Part shown: positions 27,369-37,265 of the stretch, in pieces
How the letters are laid out: the number at the start of each line of letters is the position of its first letter
How positions within the stretch are numbered: position 1 is the stretch's first letter
Source: Bacteroidales bacterium
GTDB taxonomy: Bacteria; Bacteroidota; Bacteroidia; Bacteroidales; UBA932
Reading direction: 5' to 3'
Assembly: GCA_017509755.1 (NCBI GenBank)
Contig: JAFWOY010000004.1
Location: forward strand, 62,001-126,000
DNA length: 64,000 nt
The notes under the pieces: model-generated
The model's input: only the letters and a program-made list of their open reading frames with translations
What the model was told of the DNA's origin: nothing
Databases searched by the model: none
Position numbers and translations under genes: made by a program

Positions 27369-27370
27369 GG

Positions 27371-28801
27371 CTACAGGTTTTTGAGAACATCCTGCAGGAC
27401 CGCCCAGAAGCGGTCGAGCGAGGCGAGGTCAAGACGCTCGCCAGGTGCGTGGACGCCCTGAAGCGTCGGACCGAAGGCAATCATGTCCATGTCCGGGAAT
27501 TTTTCGGTAAAGAGCCCGCATTCCAGCCCTGCGTGGATGGCGCGCACGACCGGTTCGCGGCCAAAGAGCCGTTTGTACGACGCGACGCAGACATCCTTGA
27601 CATGGGATTTCAGATTGGGCTTCCAGCCGGGATAGCCGTCCGAATGACGCACGCTGGCACCGGCCAGTTCCATAACGGCGGCGACACGCTGGGCGAGGAA
27701 GATACGCTGGCTGTTGACCGAACTGCGCTGCATCGTGCCGACCACGATCTTGCGGCCTTCCAGCATTTTGACGGAGGCCAGGTTGGTGGACGTCTCAATC
27801 AGGCCGGGGATATCGGCACTCATGGCAGCCACCCCGTGCGGAATGGCAATCAGGGCCCGGACAACGCGCTGGGCGGTATCGGTATCGATGGCCGTTCCTT
27901 TCCACAAGACGGGTTCGTGTTCGAAATAGAGGCCCGGATCTGTCACGGCAAACTCCGCTTTCAGGCGGGCAGCGAAATCATCGAACAAGCCGATGACCCG
28001 CTTGACATTGCGCGGCGGGATGGCCAGTACGACTTCTCCGCCCCGGGCGATGGCATTGCGCTTGTTGCCGGCGGCAATCTCGCACAGTTCCACATGATAC
28101 TTCAAAGTCTCCGCGGTGAATCGGGCAATCTGCTGCACACCATTGATCCGGTTCTTGTCGATGTCGTCGCCACTGTGGCCGCCCTGGCCGCCACCGATGG
28201 TAAACTTCATGCAAACAGCCTCTTTGGGGAGCTTCTGCGCCCGGTACTTAAATGTACCGACCGTATCCATGCCACCGGCGCAGCCCACGCAGAAATACCC
28301 TTCGTCTTCGTCATCCAGGTTGATGAGGGTCTTGCCGGTGATGAATCCCTTCTTCACGGCGCGGGCACCGTCGAGGCCGGTTTCCTCAGAGACGGTAAAC
28401 AGGCACTCCACCCGCGGATGGGCAAGCGTATCATCGTCCAGGATCGCCATCGCGGCCGCTACACCGATCCCATTGTCGGCACCGAGCGTCGTGTCGTGGG
28501 CGACCATCCAGCCGTCTTCGATCACGTAATGGATCGGATCCTTGGAAAAGTCGAAATTCGAGGTGGACTTCTTTTCGCAGACCATGTCGGTATGACCCTG
28601 CAGGACGACCGCGGGATGATCCTCATACCCTTTGGAAGCCGGCTTCGCGATCATCACATTGCCGACTTCGTCGGTCCTGCATTCGAGGCCGCGGGAGGCC
28701 GCAAACTGCTGCAGGTAAGCGACAATCTGCTCCTCATGCCCTGATTCGCGCGGGATACGGGTAATCTCACGGAAAAAATTCAACACTTTTTCTGTATCCA
28801 T
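27371..28801 (-). CDS. pepD: Aminoacyl-histidine dipeptidase (M20, carnosinase-like)
   Basis: Cytosolic zinc dipeptidase acting on Xaa-His and other dipeptides. About 476 residues with M20C hallmarks: VLQGHTDMVCEK (metal His, Asp), DTTLGADNGIGVAAAMAIL (bridging Asp), LFTVSEETGLDGA (Glu-Glu) and, at the end, HAGLECGLF. A lid/dimer domain lies in the middle. Start ATG at 28801; another ATG 9 nt upstream is possible. Lies between dnaA and rpe on the same strand. Confidence 0.93.
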   Translation of the reverse strand: MDTEKVLNFFREITRIPRESGHEEQIVAYLQQFAASRGLECRTDEVGNVMIAKPASKGYEDHPAVVLQGHTDMVCEKKSTSNFDFSKDPIHYVIEDGWMVAHDTTLGADNGIGVAAAMAILDDDTLAHPRVECLFTVSEETGLDGARAVKKGFITGKTLINLDDEDEGYFCVGCAGGMDTVGTFKYRAQKLPKEAVCMKFTIGGGQGGHSGDDIDKNRINGVQQIARFTAETLKYHVELCEIAAGNKRNAIARGGEVVLAIPPRNVKRVIGLFDDFAARLKAEFAVTDPGLYFEHEPVLWKGTAIDTDTAQRVVRALIAIPHGVAAMSADIPGLIETSTNLASVKMLEGRKIVVGTMQRSSVNSQRIFLAQRVAAVMELAGASVRHSDGYPGWKPNLKSHVKDVCVASYKRLFGREPVVRAIHAGLECGLFTEKFPDMDMIAFGPTLQGVHAPGERLDLASLDRFWAVLQDVLKNL

Positions 28802-28825
28802 GATTGACAATATTTTTGAGAGTGA

Positions 28826-30259
28826 TTACTCGGGTGAGTTGAGCACGCGCTCGATGTCGTGCACGAAGCCGCGGAAACTGCGGTCGGTGTCCATCAGGTC
28901 GCTTACGGTATTGCAAGCGTGCAGGACAGTGGCGTGATCCTTTCCTCCGAGCTGGGAGCCGATGGAAGAGAGCGATGTCTTTGTCAAGCTGCGGCTCAGA
29001 TACATGGCGATCTGGCGGGCCTGCACGATCTCGCGCTTGCGGGTCTTGGAAAGGAACAATTCGTCGGTGATGCCGAAATAGCGGCAGACGGCTTCCTGGA
29101 TGCGGCTGACCGTGATCTCGCTCTTGGGATCGGTCACGATCTTGTCGACCAGGCGCTGGGCCAGTTCGAGGGTGATCTCCTGCCGGTTGAAGGTGGCGTT
29201 GGCAATGAGGGAGAACAGGATGCCTTCCAATTCGCGGATGTTGGACTTGACGCTGCGGGCCACGAAAGAGAGCACTTCCTCCGCGATCTCAACGCCTTCG
29301 CGGGCACATTTCGACTTGAGAATAGCCAGACGCGTCTCATAGGCCGGCGGAAGAAGCTCCGCGGACAGGCCCCACTTGAAGCGGGAAAGAAGACGCTGGT
29401 CGAGTCCCTGCAGGTCCACCGGCGGCTTGTCGGACGTAAGGATGAGCTGCTTGCCGCTCTGGTGGAGGTAGTTGAAGATGTGGAAGAAGGCGCCTTGGGT
29501 ACCCTTCTTCTCGGCGAAGTCCTGCACATCGTCGATGATCAGCACGTCGATGAGCTGGTAGAAGCGCAGGAAATCCGCCACCTTGTTGCCGTTGTTGGCA
29601 CTTTTGGCCGAGCAGGCGGCATTCATATATTGGTTCTGGAACGTGTTGGCACTGACATACAGGACCACCTTGTCCGGGAACCGTTCCTTGACGGCGATGC
29701 CGATGGCCTGCGCCAGATGCGTCTTGCCCAGTCCGGGACCGCCATAAATGAACAAGGGATTGAAGGTGCTGCGGCCGGGGTTGACGGCGATACTCAAGCC
29801 CGCAGAACGGCCGAGGCGGTTGCAGCTGCCCTCGATGAAACTCTCAAAATTGTAGATCGGATTGAGGCACGGCTCTATGTTGAGCTTGCGGATGCCCGGA
29901 ATCGCATAGACACTGCCCGTGTAGTGCTCACCGGCTTCGGGGATGGGCAACTCAGGATTGCGCGCGCGTCCTCCTTTGGGGCGCTGTTCGATGAAAATAT
30001 CGTCGAGAATACGCACCTTATACAGGAGGGAGGCGGAGGGCCCGATCTCCCGGCGAAGCACTTTGCTCAGCAGGCCGATGAAATGCTCTTCGATGTACTC
30101 CCGCCAGAAATCGGAAGGGACCTCGATCGTCAGACGCTGGTCTTCGAGCGAGATCGGCTTGATAGGACCGAACCAGGTCTTGAACGTCTCTTCGTTCAAG
30201 TTGTCCCTGAGAATCTCAAGGCAGCGGGTCCATACGGTATTTTTGTTATCGGGAGTCAT
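28826..30259 (-). CDS. dnaA: Chromosomal replication initiator DnaA
   Basis: Initiates replication at oriC. The 477-residue protein has domain I (1-90), a short linker, the AAA+ domain with GGPGLGKT at 173-180 (Walker A), VLIIDDVQDF (Walker B), and a C-terminal domain IV with the DnaA-box-binding signature GGKDHATVLHAC. It starts a minus-strand run with pepD and rpe. The upstream gap is strongly AT-rich with repeated ATTATCAA. Confidence 0.97.
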   Translation of the reverse strand: MTPDNKNTVWTRCLEILRDNLNEETFKTWFGPIKPISLEDQRLTIEVPSDFWREYIEEHFIGLLSKVLRREIGPSASLLYKVRILDDIFIEQRPKGGRARNPELPIPEAGEHYTGSVYAIPGIRKLNIEPCLNPIYNFESFIEGSCNRLGRSAGLSIAVNPGRSTFNPLFIYGGPGLGKTHLAQAIGIAVKERFPDKVVLYVSANTFQNQYMNAACSAKSANNGNKVADFLRFYQLIDVLIIDDVQDFAEKKGTQGAFFHIFNYLHQSGKQLILTSDKPPVDLQGLDQRLLSRFKWGLSAELLPPAYETRLAILKSKCAREGVEIAEEVLSFVARSVKSNIRELEGILFSLIANATFNRQEITLELAQRLVDKIVTDPKSEITVSRIQEAVCRYFGITDELFLSKTRKREIVQARQIAMYLSRSLTKTSLSSIGSQLGGKDHATVLHACNTVSDLMDTDRSFRGFVHDIERVLNSPE

Positions 30260-30480
30260 AGGGGGTTGTAATCCGACAACAAAATTGGGGAAAAAATGGT
30301 GGAAAAAAAAACTTTTTTTTGTTGTTTTTTTTCAAAAATCCGCAACTCCCTAATTATCAAGAAAAAAATTTTTTGCTTTTGTTTTCCTCTGATTATCAAT
30401 GAATTACAGAGTTACAAAACGGCTACTCTCTTGATAATAATCTACTTAGTAACGCAAGCAGGTTGAAAGTGATGAAACGG
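30260..30480. other. AT-rich gap upstream of dnaA, possible origin region
   Basis: A 221-bp gene-free stretch between dnaA and the amidase stop. It has long A and T runs (about 30301-30332), and the octamer ATTATCAA three times: 30353-30360, 30392-30399, and inverted at 30431-30438. Two extend to TTATCAAGA, which differs from the DnaA box TTATNCACA. It may hold the dnaA promoter and perhaps replication signals; nothing here proves an origin. Confidence 0.35.
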
Positions 30481-31599
30481 TCAATCGACCGCGATGATAA
30501 AAGCCCCGGAAAACTTGCGTTTGACAGTCGGAAGTTGCTTGGCCGCCGCCTCCCGCGTGGAAAAGTTACCAACAGAATATTTGTAAAATCCGTTGATAAA
30601 CCGGCACTGGACCTGCTTCTCACCCTTGAGTTCCGGAGAGTTGTCCTTGAGCTTTGTCTTCGAAGCCAGGATCTGGATTTCAAAGTGCGGACCAGCCGGT
30701 GCGGCAGGCGTTGCTGCCACCGTCTCTTCTTCCTCGGCAGGATCGTCGGGCGTGGCGAGTGCCGACTCATCGATCGTAAACGAGCCGCCGCCCGCATCAT
30801 ATTGTTTCTTGAAAGAAGCGAACGCCCGGAAAATGTCATCGGCGATCTTCTGCCGGTTGATGGCCTGGTTCAGCAAGGTCCGGTCGGAGGAATTCGACAG
30901 GAAACCTACTTCGACCAGGACGGAGGGCATTGTCGTACGCCAAAGCACCATTAGCGGGGCCTGGCGGACGCCGCGGCTTTTCTTGATGGGGCCATTCTTG
31001 ATGAACTGCTGCTGGACCAGCGCCGCAAACGCGATGCTCTGCTCGAAATGCGCGTTCTGCATCAGGTTGAAGATGATATAGGACTCCGGATTATCCGGAT
31101 CGAAGCCTTCATATTTCGTAGAATAGTCATCTTCCAGCAGGATCACGGCATTCTCCCGCTTGCAGACTTCCATGTTGGAGCGGCTCTTGTCGGTACCCAT
31201 CACGAACGTCTCGGTGCCGGAAGCGGCGGAACTGCCTGCTGAATTCACGTGGATGGAAATGAACAGGTCGGCATGGTTGCGGTTGGCGATGTTGCCGCGT
31301 TCGGCCAGTTCGACGAAACGGTCGGTCTTGCGGGTATAGATGACTTTTACATCCGGGTATTCCTTTTCGATCTTGGCGCCCAGCCGGAGCGCCAGGTCCA
31401 GGTTGATTTGTTTTTCAGACAGTTTGCTGAACTTGGAGATTGCACCGGGATCGTGTCCGCCATGTCCGGCATCGATGACGACGGTACGCAGACGGACACC
31501 GCTCTCCTGGGCTGGTACCAGGGCCGGAATCAACAGGATAAGCAGGGCCAAAAGCCCCGATCGGAGCCGTCTGAAAGGCATATTTCCCATCAATGGCAT
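30481..31599 (-). CDS. N-acetylmuramoyl-L-alanine amidase with SPOR domain
   Basis: Periplasmic amidase that cuts peptide stems from peptidoglycan, probably at division. About 372 residues: signal peptide, Amidase_3 domain with VVIDAGHGGHDPGAI (zinc His), KLSEKQINLDLA (Glu) and DLFISIHVNS (His), a Pro/Ala/Glu-rich linker, and a C-terminal SPOR domain (about 300-372; HFEIQILASKTKLKDNS) that targets denuded septal glycan. The start is the ATG at 31599, just below a TATCTTTG promoter; ATGs at 31590 and 31581 are in frame. Upstream in-frame sequence overlaps lptD. Confidence 0.93.
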   Translation of the reverse strand: MPLMGNMPFRRLRSGLLALLILLIPALVPAQESGVRLRTVVIDAGHGGHDPGAISKFSKLSEKQINLDLALRLGAKIEKEYPDVKVIYTRKTDRFVELAERGNIANRNHADLFISIHVNSAGSSAASGTETFVMGTDKSRSNMEVCKRENAVILLEDDYSTKYEGFDPDNPESYIIFNLMQNAHFEQSIAFAALVQQQFIKNGPIKKSRGVRQAPLMVLWRTTMPSVLVEVGFLSNSSDRTLLNQAINRQKIADDIFRAFASFKKQYDAGGGSFTIDESALATPDDPAEEEETVAATPAAPAGPHFEIQILASKTKLKDNSPELKGEKQVQCRFINGFYKYSVGNFSTREAAAKQLPTVKRKFSGAFIIAVD

Positions 31600-31619
31600 G
31601 TTAGTTGCTGATTTTTTAT

Positions 31620-31643
31620 TAATTTTGCCTTTCTGCAAAGATA
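31620..31643. promoter_or_regulatory. Divergent promoter elements, amidase / lptD
   Basis: TATCTTTG on the minus strand (31643-31636) serves the amidase. TAATTTTG on the plus strand (31620-31627) fits a promoter for lptD and supports its start at the TTG at 31655. Confidence 0.6.
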
Positions 31644-31654
31644 CGAAATTTGTT

Positions 31655-34357
31655 TTGCATTCTATAAGATTATTCATCGTCCTGTTGCTGACCGCCCTCA
31701 GCGTCCCGCTCCTTGCCCAGGAGCCTGATTCGCTGGTGCGTCCCCCGCTGGTCGCCCTCCCCGACTCGACGGAGGTAAAACCGGCCGACACGCTCGCATG
31801 GAACGGGGCCGTCCGTGACACGCTCTTCACCCAGCCGAAGGGATCGCTCGACCGCCCGGCCTTTTCCGCCGCCCGCGACTCGGTGCTGGAAGACCTGGAA
31901 AAGAATATCATCTACTACTTCGGCGAGGTGACCGCCAAATACCAGGACATGGAGCTCAAGGCCGACTACATGGCCTACAACACCAAGATGAACGTGGTTT
32001 ACGCCAAAGGCGTGCTCGACACCATCACGGGAGAGCTCAACGGCCGCCCTGTGATGACGACGGGCGGCAAGAGCTACGAGATGGACGAGGTCTTCTACAA
32101 TTTCCAAACCCGCAAGGCCAAGATCAAGAACATGGCGACCCAGCAGGAGGAAGGCAAGCTGATCGGCAGCAAACTCAAGATGATGCCGGACCAGTCCATC
32201 AACATCTCGGGCGGCCAATATACGGTCTGCGATGCCGAGCACCCGCACTACTACCTGAAGATGACGACGGCCAAGATCATGACCGAGCCCCGGCAGAAAA
32301 CGATGTTCGGCCCGGCCTATGCCGTCATCGAGGATGTGCCGCTGCCGCTGATCATCCCCTTCGGCTTCGTACCTGAGAAACCGGACCGGGCCAGCGGCAT
32401 CCTGATCCCGACCTATGGTGAGGAGAATGCCCGCGGCCTCTACCTGCGCGATTTCGGTTATTCCTTCGTAATCGGAGACTATCTGGACCTGGCCCTGACC
32501 GGAGACATCTATACGTATGGTTCCTGGGCCGCCCGCCTCACTTCGCGTTATAAGAAGCGGTACTCCTTTGACGGTTCGCTCGCCATCAACTACTCCGATG
32601 ACATCACGGGCGAACGCGACACGCCTTCTTTCAATGAGTCGAAGAACTTCGGTGTGACGTGGAACCATTCCCAAGACCCGAAAGCCCGGCCGGGAACCAC
32701 CTTCCGGGCCTCCGTCAATTTCTCCAGCCCGTCCAACAACCGCTACAACTCGACCAGCGTGAGCGACGCCCTGCAGAACCAGGCATCCTCTTCCATCTCC
32801 TATTCGAAGACATGGAGCGGCGTATCCCTGTCCCTCAACCTGCTGCACAGCCAGAACTCACGCGACAGTTCCTACTCCTTCACCCTCCCCAACATCACGT
32901 TCAACGTGAACCGCTTCTACCCTTTCAAGCGGAAAAACCGGGTCGGCAAGGAACGCTTTTACGAACAGATCTCCTTCAGCTACAACGCCACGATGCAGAA
33001 CAAGGTGGCCTTCAAGGCCAGCGAGTTCGCCATGAACAAGGACATGCTCAACCGGATGCAGAACGGTGTCAACCACGCCTTTTCCATCGGCCTGCCCGGC
33101 TTCACGCTGCTCAAGTATTTCCAGTTTACGCCCAGCGTCAGCTACGGCATGAACTGGTTCTTCCGGGAACAATACCGTCAGTATAACGAGGAGACCGGCC
33201 GTGTCGAGACACTTTGGACCGACCAGTTCAGCCGTTTCGGCGTAACCCAGACCTATTCGGGCGGCCTTTCGATGAACACCCGCATCTATGGCATGTTCAC
33301 GTTCGGCAAGCGGAGCAAACTGCAGGCTATCAGGCACATGATCACGCCTTCCTTCAGTTTCTCGATCAGTCCGAACCTGGCGACGAAAGCCAACGGTTAT
33401 ACCTCCTATGTCTATACGGACAAGGACGGTGTGGAACGGACAGTGGACTACAACCGCTATGCTGGACAACTCTATTCGCCTCCCGGAAGCGGCCGGAACG
33501 CCAGCCTTTCCTTCTCCTTTGCCAACAACCTGGAGGCCAAGGTGCTGAAAAACACGGATCCGATGGCGGAGGAACCGGCCAACCCCAAAGACAAATACCA
33601 GAAGATCAAGCTGATCGACCAGCTCAACCTATCGGGATCGTACAATTTCCTGGCCGACTCGATGCGGCTGTCCAACATCAACGTGACCGCCAGCACCACC
33701 ATTTTCGGCAAACTGGGCCTCAACGGCAACATGTCACTCGACCCGTATGCCATCGACGCCCAAGGACGGCGCATCAACCAGTTGAACGTCCTGAAAACCG
33801 GCCGGCCTTTCCGCATGACGAATGCCAGTGCTTCCCTCTCCTACTCCATCAACGGCGACGGCAAGTATTCCGGCAACGACGGGCACAAAGATGCGGCCAA
33901 GAGTTCCTCCAGCAGCGGAGGCAATTCCGACTACGCCCGCATCTATTACCACCCCGTCACCGGCGAATACATACCGGGCGGCTGGGTGTACTACATGAAT
34001 CCCAATATTCCCTGGTCCATCAGTTTCAATTACAACTACTCGTATTCCCGCACGTACCAGTACGCGAACGATCAGTTGCAGACCAAGCACAGCCATATCC
34101 AGACGCTCAGTTTGTCCGGGCAGTTGCGCCTCACCAAGGCAATGAATTTCAACATCAACACCGGCTTTGACCTGACCAAGCTGCAGCTCAGCACGACCCA
34201 GATCAGCGCCACTTACGACCTGCACTGCTTCGCCATTTCCGTGTCGTGGGTGCCGACCGGCCAGTGGGAGAGCTGGAGTTTCCGGATTGCGGCGAAAGCC
34301 TCCGCCCTGAGCGACTTGCTGCAATTCAAGAAATCAGCCAGTTATTGGGATAAATAA
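31655..34357 (+). CDS. lptD: LPS-assembly outer-membrane protein LptD
   Basis: Inserts lipopolysaccharide into the outer leaflet. About 900 residues: signal peptide, a periplasmic OstA-like beta-taco domain (about 60-240; MELKADYMAYNTKMNVVYA, MTTGGKSYEMDEVFYNF), then a large beta barrel containing GFVPEKPDRASGILIPTYGEE and many alternating aromatic strands, ending QFKKSASYWDK. No ATG fits a signal peptide; I chose the TTG at 31655, which follows a plus-strand promoter. An ATG at 31598 would give a longer N-terminus reaching into the amidase start. Length and motifs match Bacteroidetes LptD. Confidence 0.9.
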   Translation: MHSIRLFIVLLLTALSVPLLAQEPDSLVRPPLVALPDSTEVKPADTLAWNGAVRDTLFTQPKGSLDRPAFSAARDSVLEDLEKNIIYYFGEVTAKYQDMELKADYMAYNTKMNVVYAKGVLDTITGELNGRPVMTTGGKSYEMDEVFYNFQTRKAKIKNMATQQEEGKLIGSKLKMMPDQSINISGGQYTVCDAEHPHYYLKMTTAKIMTEPRQKTMFGPAYAVIEDVPLPLIIPFGFVPEKPDRASGILIPTYGEENARGLYLRDFGYSFVIGDYLDLALTGDIYTYGSWAARLTSRYKKRYSFDGSLAINYSDDITGERDTPSFNESKNFGVTWNHSQDPKARPGTTFRASVNFSSPSNNRYNSTSVSDALQNQASSSISYSKTWSGVSLSLNLLHSQNSRDSSYSFTLPNITFNVNRFYPFKRKNRVGKERFYEQISFSYNATMQNKVAFKASEFAMNKDMLNRMQNGVNHAFSIGLPGFTLLKYFQFTPSVSYGMNWFFREQYRQYNEETGRVETLWTDQFSRFGVTQTYSGGLSMNTRIYGMFTFGKRSKLQAIRHMITPSFSFSISPNLATKANGYTSYVYTDKDGVERTVDYNRYAGQLYSPPGSGRNASLSFSFANNLEAKVLKNTDPMAEEPANPKDKYQKIKLIDQLNLSGSYNFLADSMRLSNINVTASTTIFGKLGLNGNMSLDPYAIDAQGRRINQLNVLKTGRPFRMTNASASLSYSINGDGKYSGNDGHKDAAKSSSSSGGNSDYARIYYHPVTGEYIPGGWVYYMNPNIPWSISFNYNYSYSRTYQYANDQLQTKHSHIQTLSLSGQLRLTKAMNFNINTGFDLTKLQLSTTQISATYDLHCFAISVSWVPTGQWESWSFRIAAKASALSDLLQFKKSASYWDK

Positions 34358-34375
34358 TTATTTTTATTATCTTTG
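34345..34375 (+). promoter_or_regulatory. Promoter of rho
   Basis: TTG at 34345-34347 and TATCTTTG at 34368-34375 with a 20-nt spacer. It overlaps the last codons of lptD. The rho ATG is 61 nt downstream, leaving a leader long enough for autoregulation. Confidence 0.75.
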
Positions 34376-34435
34376 CCGTATCAAATCGAACCGGCGTCTC
34401 CGTCTCTTCGGGCCCGGTTTATTCCAATCATACGA

Positions 34436-36247
34436 ATGATAGATATTATCGAACTGAGCAGCAAGAGTCAAGAAGACCTTGTTGCGCTCGCCAAAAGTTT
34501 AAAGGTCAAGAAACCCGAATCCCTGGACAGGGATACCTTGATTTACGCCATCCTGGACGAACAGGCGATCCAGAGCAATGAATCCCCCAAACGGCAGCGG
34601 AAGACCGCCAAGAAGAAGAATGAGCCGAAGGAGAAACCCGCTGCGGAGGAAAAAGCCACTCCGGCCGAATCCGAGCCGGTAAAACCGGCCGAAACGCCGG
34701 CCCCTGCCCAGGAGAAGCGCAAACGCGGACGGCCGCGCAAGAATGCCGCCCCGGAAGCCGGCACGCCGGAGCCGGAAGCCACCCAGCCTGCCCCTGAGCA
34801 GCCCGCACCGGTGGAAGAAAAACCCGCTGAAAAAACAGAAAAAAACGATAAGCCTGCCGCCAAGGCCAAAAAACGCCAGCGGATCCAGGCCAAGCCTGCC
34901 GAGCAGCCGCAGCAACCCGCCCAGGAGCCCCAGCAGAGCCAGCCGGCCCAACAGCCACAGCAGCCGTCACAACCGGCCCAGCCGGCTCAGCCGCAACAGC
35001 CCCAGCAAGGGCAGCCGCCGCAGCAGAAACAGCAGCAGCCCCGGCCGCAGCAAGGACAACCGCAACAACCCCAGCAGCAACAGCCCCAGCAGCCCCGTCA
35101 GCCCCGTATCGAATTCGAAGGCATCGTGGAAGCGACCGGCGTGCTGGAGATCATGCCCGACGGCTACGGTTTCCTGCGTTCCTCCGACTATAACTACCTG
35201 AATTCCCCCGACGATATCTACGTATCGCAGAGCCAGATCAAGATGTACGCCCTCAAGACGGGCGATACCATCCTCGGCGAAATCCGTCCGCCGCGCGAAG
35301 GCGACAAATATTTCCCGCTGGTGAAGATCAACCGCATCAACGGCCGTTCCCCGGAATTCATCCGCGACCGCGTCCCGTTCGACTTCCTCACCCCGCTCTT
35401 CCCGAACGAGAAATTCAACCTGACGGGCCATGGCCACAACAGCAATATCTCCGTCCGCGTCGTTGATTTGTTCACGCCGATCGGAAAAGGCCAGCGCGGC
35501 CTGATCGTGGCCCAGCCGAAGACCGGTAAGACCGTCCTGCTGAAAGACATCGCCAATGCCATCGCGGACAACCATCCGGAAGTTTACATGATCGTCCTGC
35601 TGATCGACGAGCGTCCGGAAGAAGTGACCGATATGCAGCGCAGCGTCAAAGCCGAAGTCATTGCTTCCACCTTCGACGAACCGGCCGACCACCACGTCAA
35701 AGTGGCCAACATGGTGCTGGAGAAAGCCAAACGCCTGGTCGAATGCGGCCACGACGTCGTGATCCTGCTCGACTCGATCACCCGCCTGGCGCGTGCCTTC
35801 AACACGGTGCAGCCCGCTTCCGGCAAAGTGCTCTCTGGCGGGGTGGACGCCAATGCGCTCCACAAGCCGAAACGCTTCTTCGGTGCAGCCCGCAACATCG
35901 AAGGCGGCGGCTCACTGACCATCCTGGCCACGGCGCTTACCGAGACCGGTTCCAAGATGGACGATGTGATCTTTGAAGAATTCAAGGGTACCGGCAACCT
36001 GGAGCTCCAGCTCGACCGCAAGCTCTCCAACCGCCGCATCTTCCCGGCTGTCGATGTGACGCTCAGTTCCACCCGCCGCGACGACCTGCTCTATGATCCC
36101 GAGTATGTCAACCGCGTCTGGATCCTGCGCAACCACCTGGCAGACATGACTTCGCTCGAGGCCATGGAATTCATGAAGAGCCGCCTTGAAAAGACGCGCG
36201 ACAACGAAGAGTTCCTGATCTCGATGAACGGCGACAAACTGAGTTAA
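34436..36247 (+). CDS. rho: Transcription termination factor Rho with long disordered insert
   Basis: RNA-dependent ATPase helicase that ends transcription. 603 residues: an N-terminal SAP-like helix pair ([19 protein letters not shown]), a low-complexity Lys/Glu/Pro then Gln/Pro-rich stretch (about 45-222, e.g. [20 protein letters not shown]), the cold-shock RNA-binding domain ([20 protein letters not shown]) and the RecA-type ATPase ([11 protein letters not shown]alker A near 359-367; [16 protein letters not shown]). The insert is typical of Bacteroidetes; in B. thetaiotaomicron Rho such a region drives condensation. Stop overlaps the converging hydrolase gene. Confidence 0.97.
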   Translation: MIDIIELSSKSQEDLVALAKSLKVKKPESLDRDTLIYAILDEQAIQSNESPKRQRKTAKKKNEPKEKPAAEEKATPAESEPVKPAETPAPAQEKRKRGRPRKNAAPEAGTPEPEATQPAPEQPAPVEEKPAEKTEKNDKPAAKAKKRQRIQAKPAEQPQQPAQEPQQSQPAQQPQQPSQPAQPAQPQQPQQGQPPQQKQQQPRPQQGQPQQPQQQQPQQPRQPRIEFEGIVEATGVLEIMPDGYGFLRSSDYNYLNSPDDIYVSQSQIKMYALKTGDTILGEIRPPREGDKYFPLVKINRINGRSPEFIRDRVPFDFLTPLFPNEKFNLTGHGHNSNISVRVVDLFTPIGKGQRGLIVAQPKTGKTVLLKDIANAIADNHPEVYMIVLLIDERPEEVTDMQRSVKAEVIASTFDEPADHHVKVANMVLEKAKRLVECGHDVVILLDSITRLARAFNTVQPASGKVLSGGVDANALHKPKRFFGAARNIEGGGSLTILATALTETGSKMDDVIFEEFKGTGNLELQLDRKLSNRRIFPAVDVTLSSTRRDDLLYDPEYVNRVWILRNHLADMTSLEAMEFMKSRLEKTRDNEEFLISMNGDKLS

Positions 36248-37023
36248 GCGCCCGGTCGAGGTTCCGTCTTCTTTTTGCTTTTCGAGAAAAGCCAATCCAT
36301 AAAATCGGGCATTTCGAAAGCCTTCCACCAGCACACATGTCCGCAACCAGGAAATTCATGGTAGCGGACATCCGCTCCGGCGGCCTTCAGGGCGCGATAG
36401 GCATCCCTGGAGCCGGAAACCGGAACGGCCTGGTCATTGTCGCCGTGGTAAAGGCTGAACGACACGCCCTCGAACTTTCCGAGCCGGTCCGGATTGATGT
36501 CTCCGCAGATGGGAACGGCGGCAGCGAAGATGTCAGGATGACGGGCCACTGCATCGAAAGCGCCGATGCCCCCCATCGACATCCCATAGATATATACCCG
36601 GTCCGGATCCACGTCGGGACGTTGCAGGAAAAGATGCACGAGTTCCATCACCTGCTTCATGATCTTGCTCTCCGGATAGTCTTTCGGAAAATCATAAGAG
36701 TCAGGGCTCACGTCGAACGCCCAGGTATGGTTCTCCGGGCACTGCGGCACAATGACGAAGCAGGGATAATCTTCCCGGTTGCAAGGGTTCAGGAACATCT
36801 GGGCACCGAAGACGGTCCCTTCATTGTCATTGCCGCGTTCGCCGGACGTATGCAGATACAGGACAAGTGGATATTGCTCGATCTGATCCGTTTTTTCCGG
36901 GGTGAGGAACCGGTAAAGGAGGGTGTCGCCGTCCGCGCAGCGAAGCTTCCCGTATTCATAAGATTGCGCCTTCACCGCCAGCACGGAAAAGAAGGCCAGG
37001 AACAGAAGACTCCAACGTTTCAT
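36244..37023 (-). CDS. Secreted alpha/beta hydrolase (esterase/PHB-depolymerase-like)
   Basis: Exported 259-residue hydrolase with signal peptide [19 protein letters not shown]. Shows [16 protein letters not shown] (oxyanion region), the nucleophile elbow [12 protein letters not shown] (GxSxGG), a likely catalytic Asp in [11 protein letters not shown], and the His in [13 protein letters not shown]. Related proteins act as carboxylesterases, often feruloyl or acetyl-xylan esterases; substrate is unknown here. The ATG at 37023 opens the signal peptide. It stands alone between rho and tRNA-Lys. Confidence 0.85.
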   Translation of the reverse strand: MKRWSLLFLAFFSVLAVKAQSYEYGKLRCADGDTLLYRFLTPEKTDQIEQYPLVLYLHTSGERGNDNEGTVFGAQMFLNPCNREDYPCFVIVPQCPENHTWAFDVSPDSYDFPKDYPESKIMKQVMELVHLFLQRPDVDPDRVYIYGMSMGGIGAFDAVARHPDIFAAAVPICGDINPDRLGKFEGVSFSLYHGDNDQAVPVSGSRDAYRALKAAGADVRYHEFPGCGHVCWWKAFEMPDFMDWLFSKSKKKTEPRPGA

Positions 37024-37090
37024 AGATACAGGCTTTGGATTTATTTTATCCAAAAATAAGAAAAAACGTCGATAAATTCGTGAAAAATAT

Positions 37091-37121
37091 TTTGCAGGTC
37101 GAAAAAAAGTTCCTACATTTG
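37091..37121 (+). promoter_or_regulatory. Promoter of tRNA-Lys
   Basis: TTTG at 37091-37094, 19-nt spacer, TACATTTG at 37114-37121; the tRNA begins 21 nt after it. Confidence 0.8.
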
Positions 37122-37141
37122 CAGTCCCAAAACAAAGGGAC

Positions 37142-37214
37142 ACCTCCTTAGCTCAGTTGGTAGAGCACGACACTCTTAATGTTGGGGTCCAGGGTTCGAG
37201 CCCCTGAGGGGGTA
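37142..37214 (+). tRNA. tRNA-Lys (anticodon CTT)
   Basis: A full cloverleaf can be drawn by hand: acceptor ACCTCCT pairs with AGGGGGT (one G-U), D arm GCTC/GAGC with loop AGTTGGTA, anticodon stem CGACA/TGTTG with loop CTCTTAA (anticodon CTT at 34-36), and T arm CAGGG-TTCGAGC-CCCTG. Discriminator A73; CCA is not encoded. Confidence 0.95.
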
Positions 37215-37218
37215 CAGA

Positions 37219-37244
37219 AAAAGCCGCTTTTTCAAGCGGCTTTT
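37219..37244 (+). terminator. Terminator after tRNA-Lys
   Basis: An 11-bp stem (AAAAGCCGCTT / AAGCGGCTTTT) with a 4-nt loop ends in a T tract. It sits 4 nt after the tRNA and may also end clpX transcription from the other strand. Confidence 0.85.
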
Positions 37245-37265
37245 CTTATATCCTCCCTTCACGCT

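Noticed and set aside
33214..34170. A Gln/Arg/Pro-rich plus-strand frame inside lptD
   Set aside because: Out-of-frame translation of the barrel domain; composition is typical of shifted GC-rich DNA.
37142..37214. tRNA read as tRNA-Asn or another type
   Set aside because: The 7-nt loop CTCTTAA places CTT at positions 34-36, which decodes Lys AAG.
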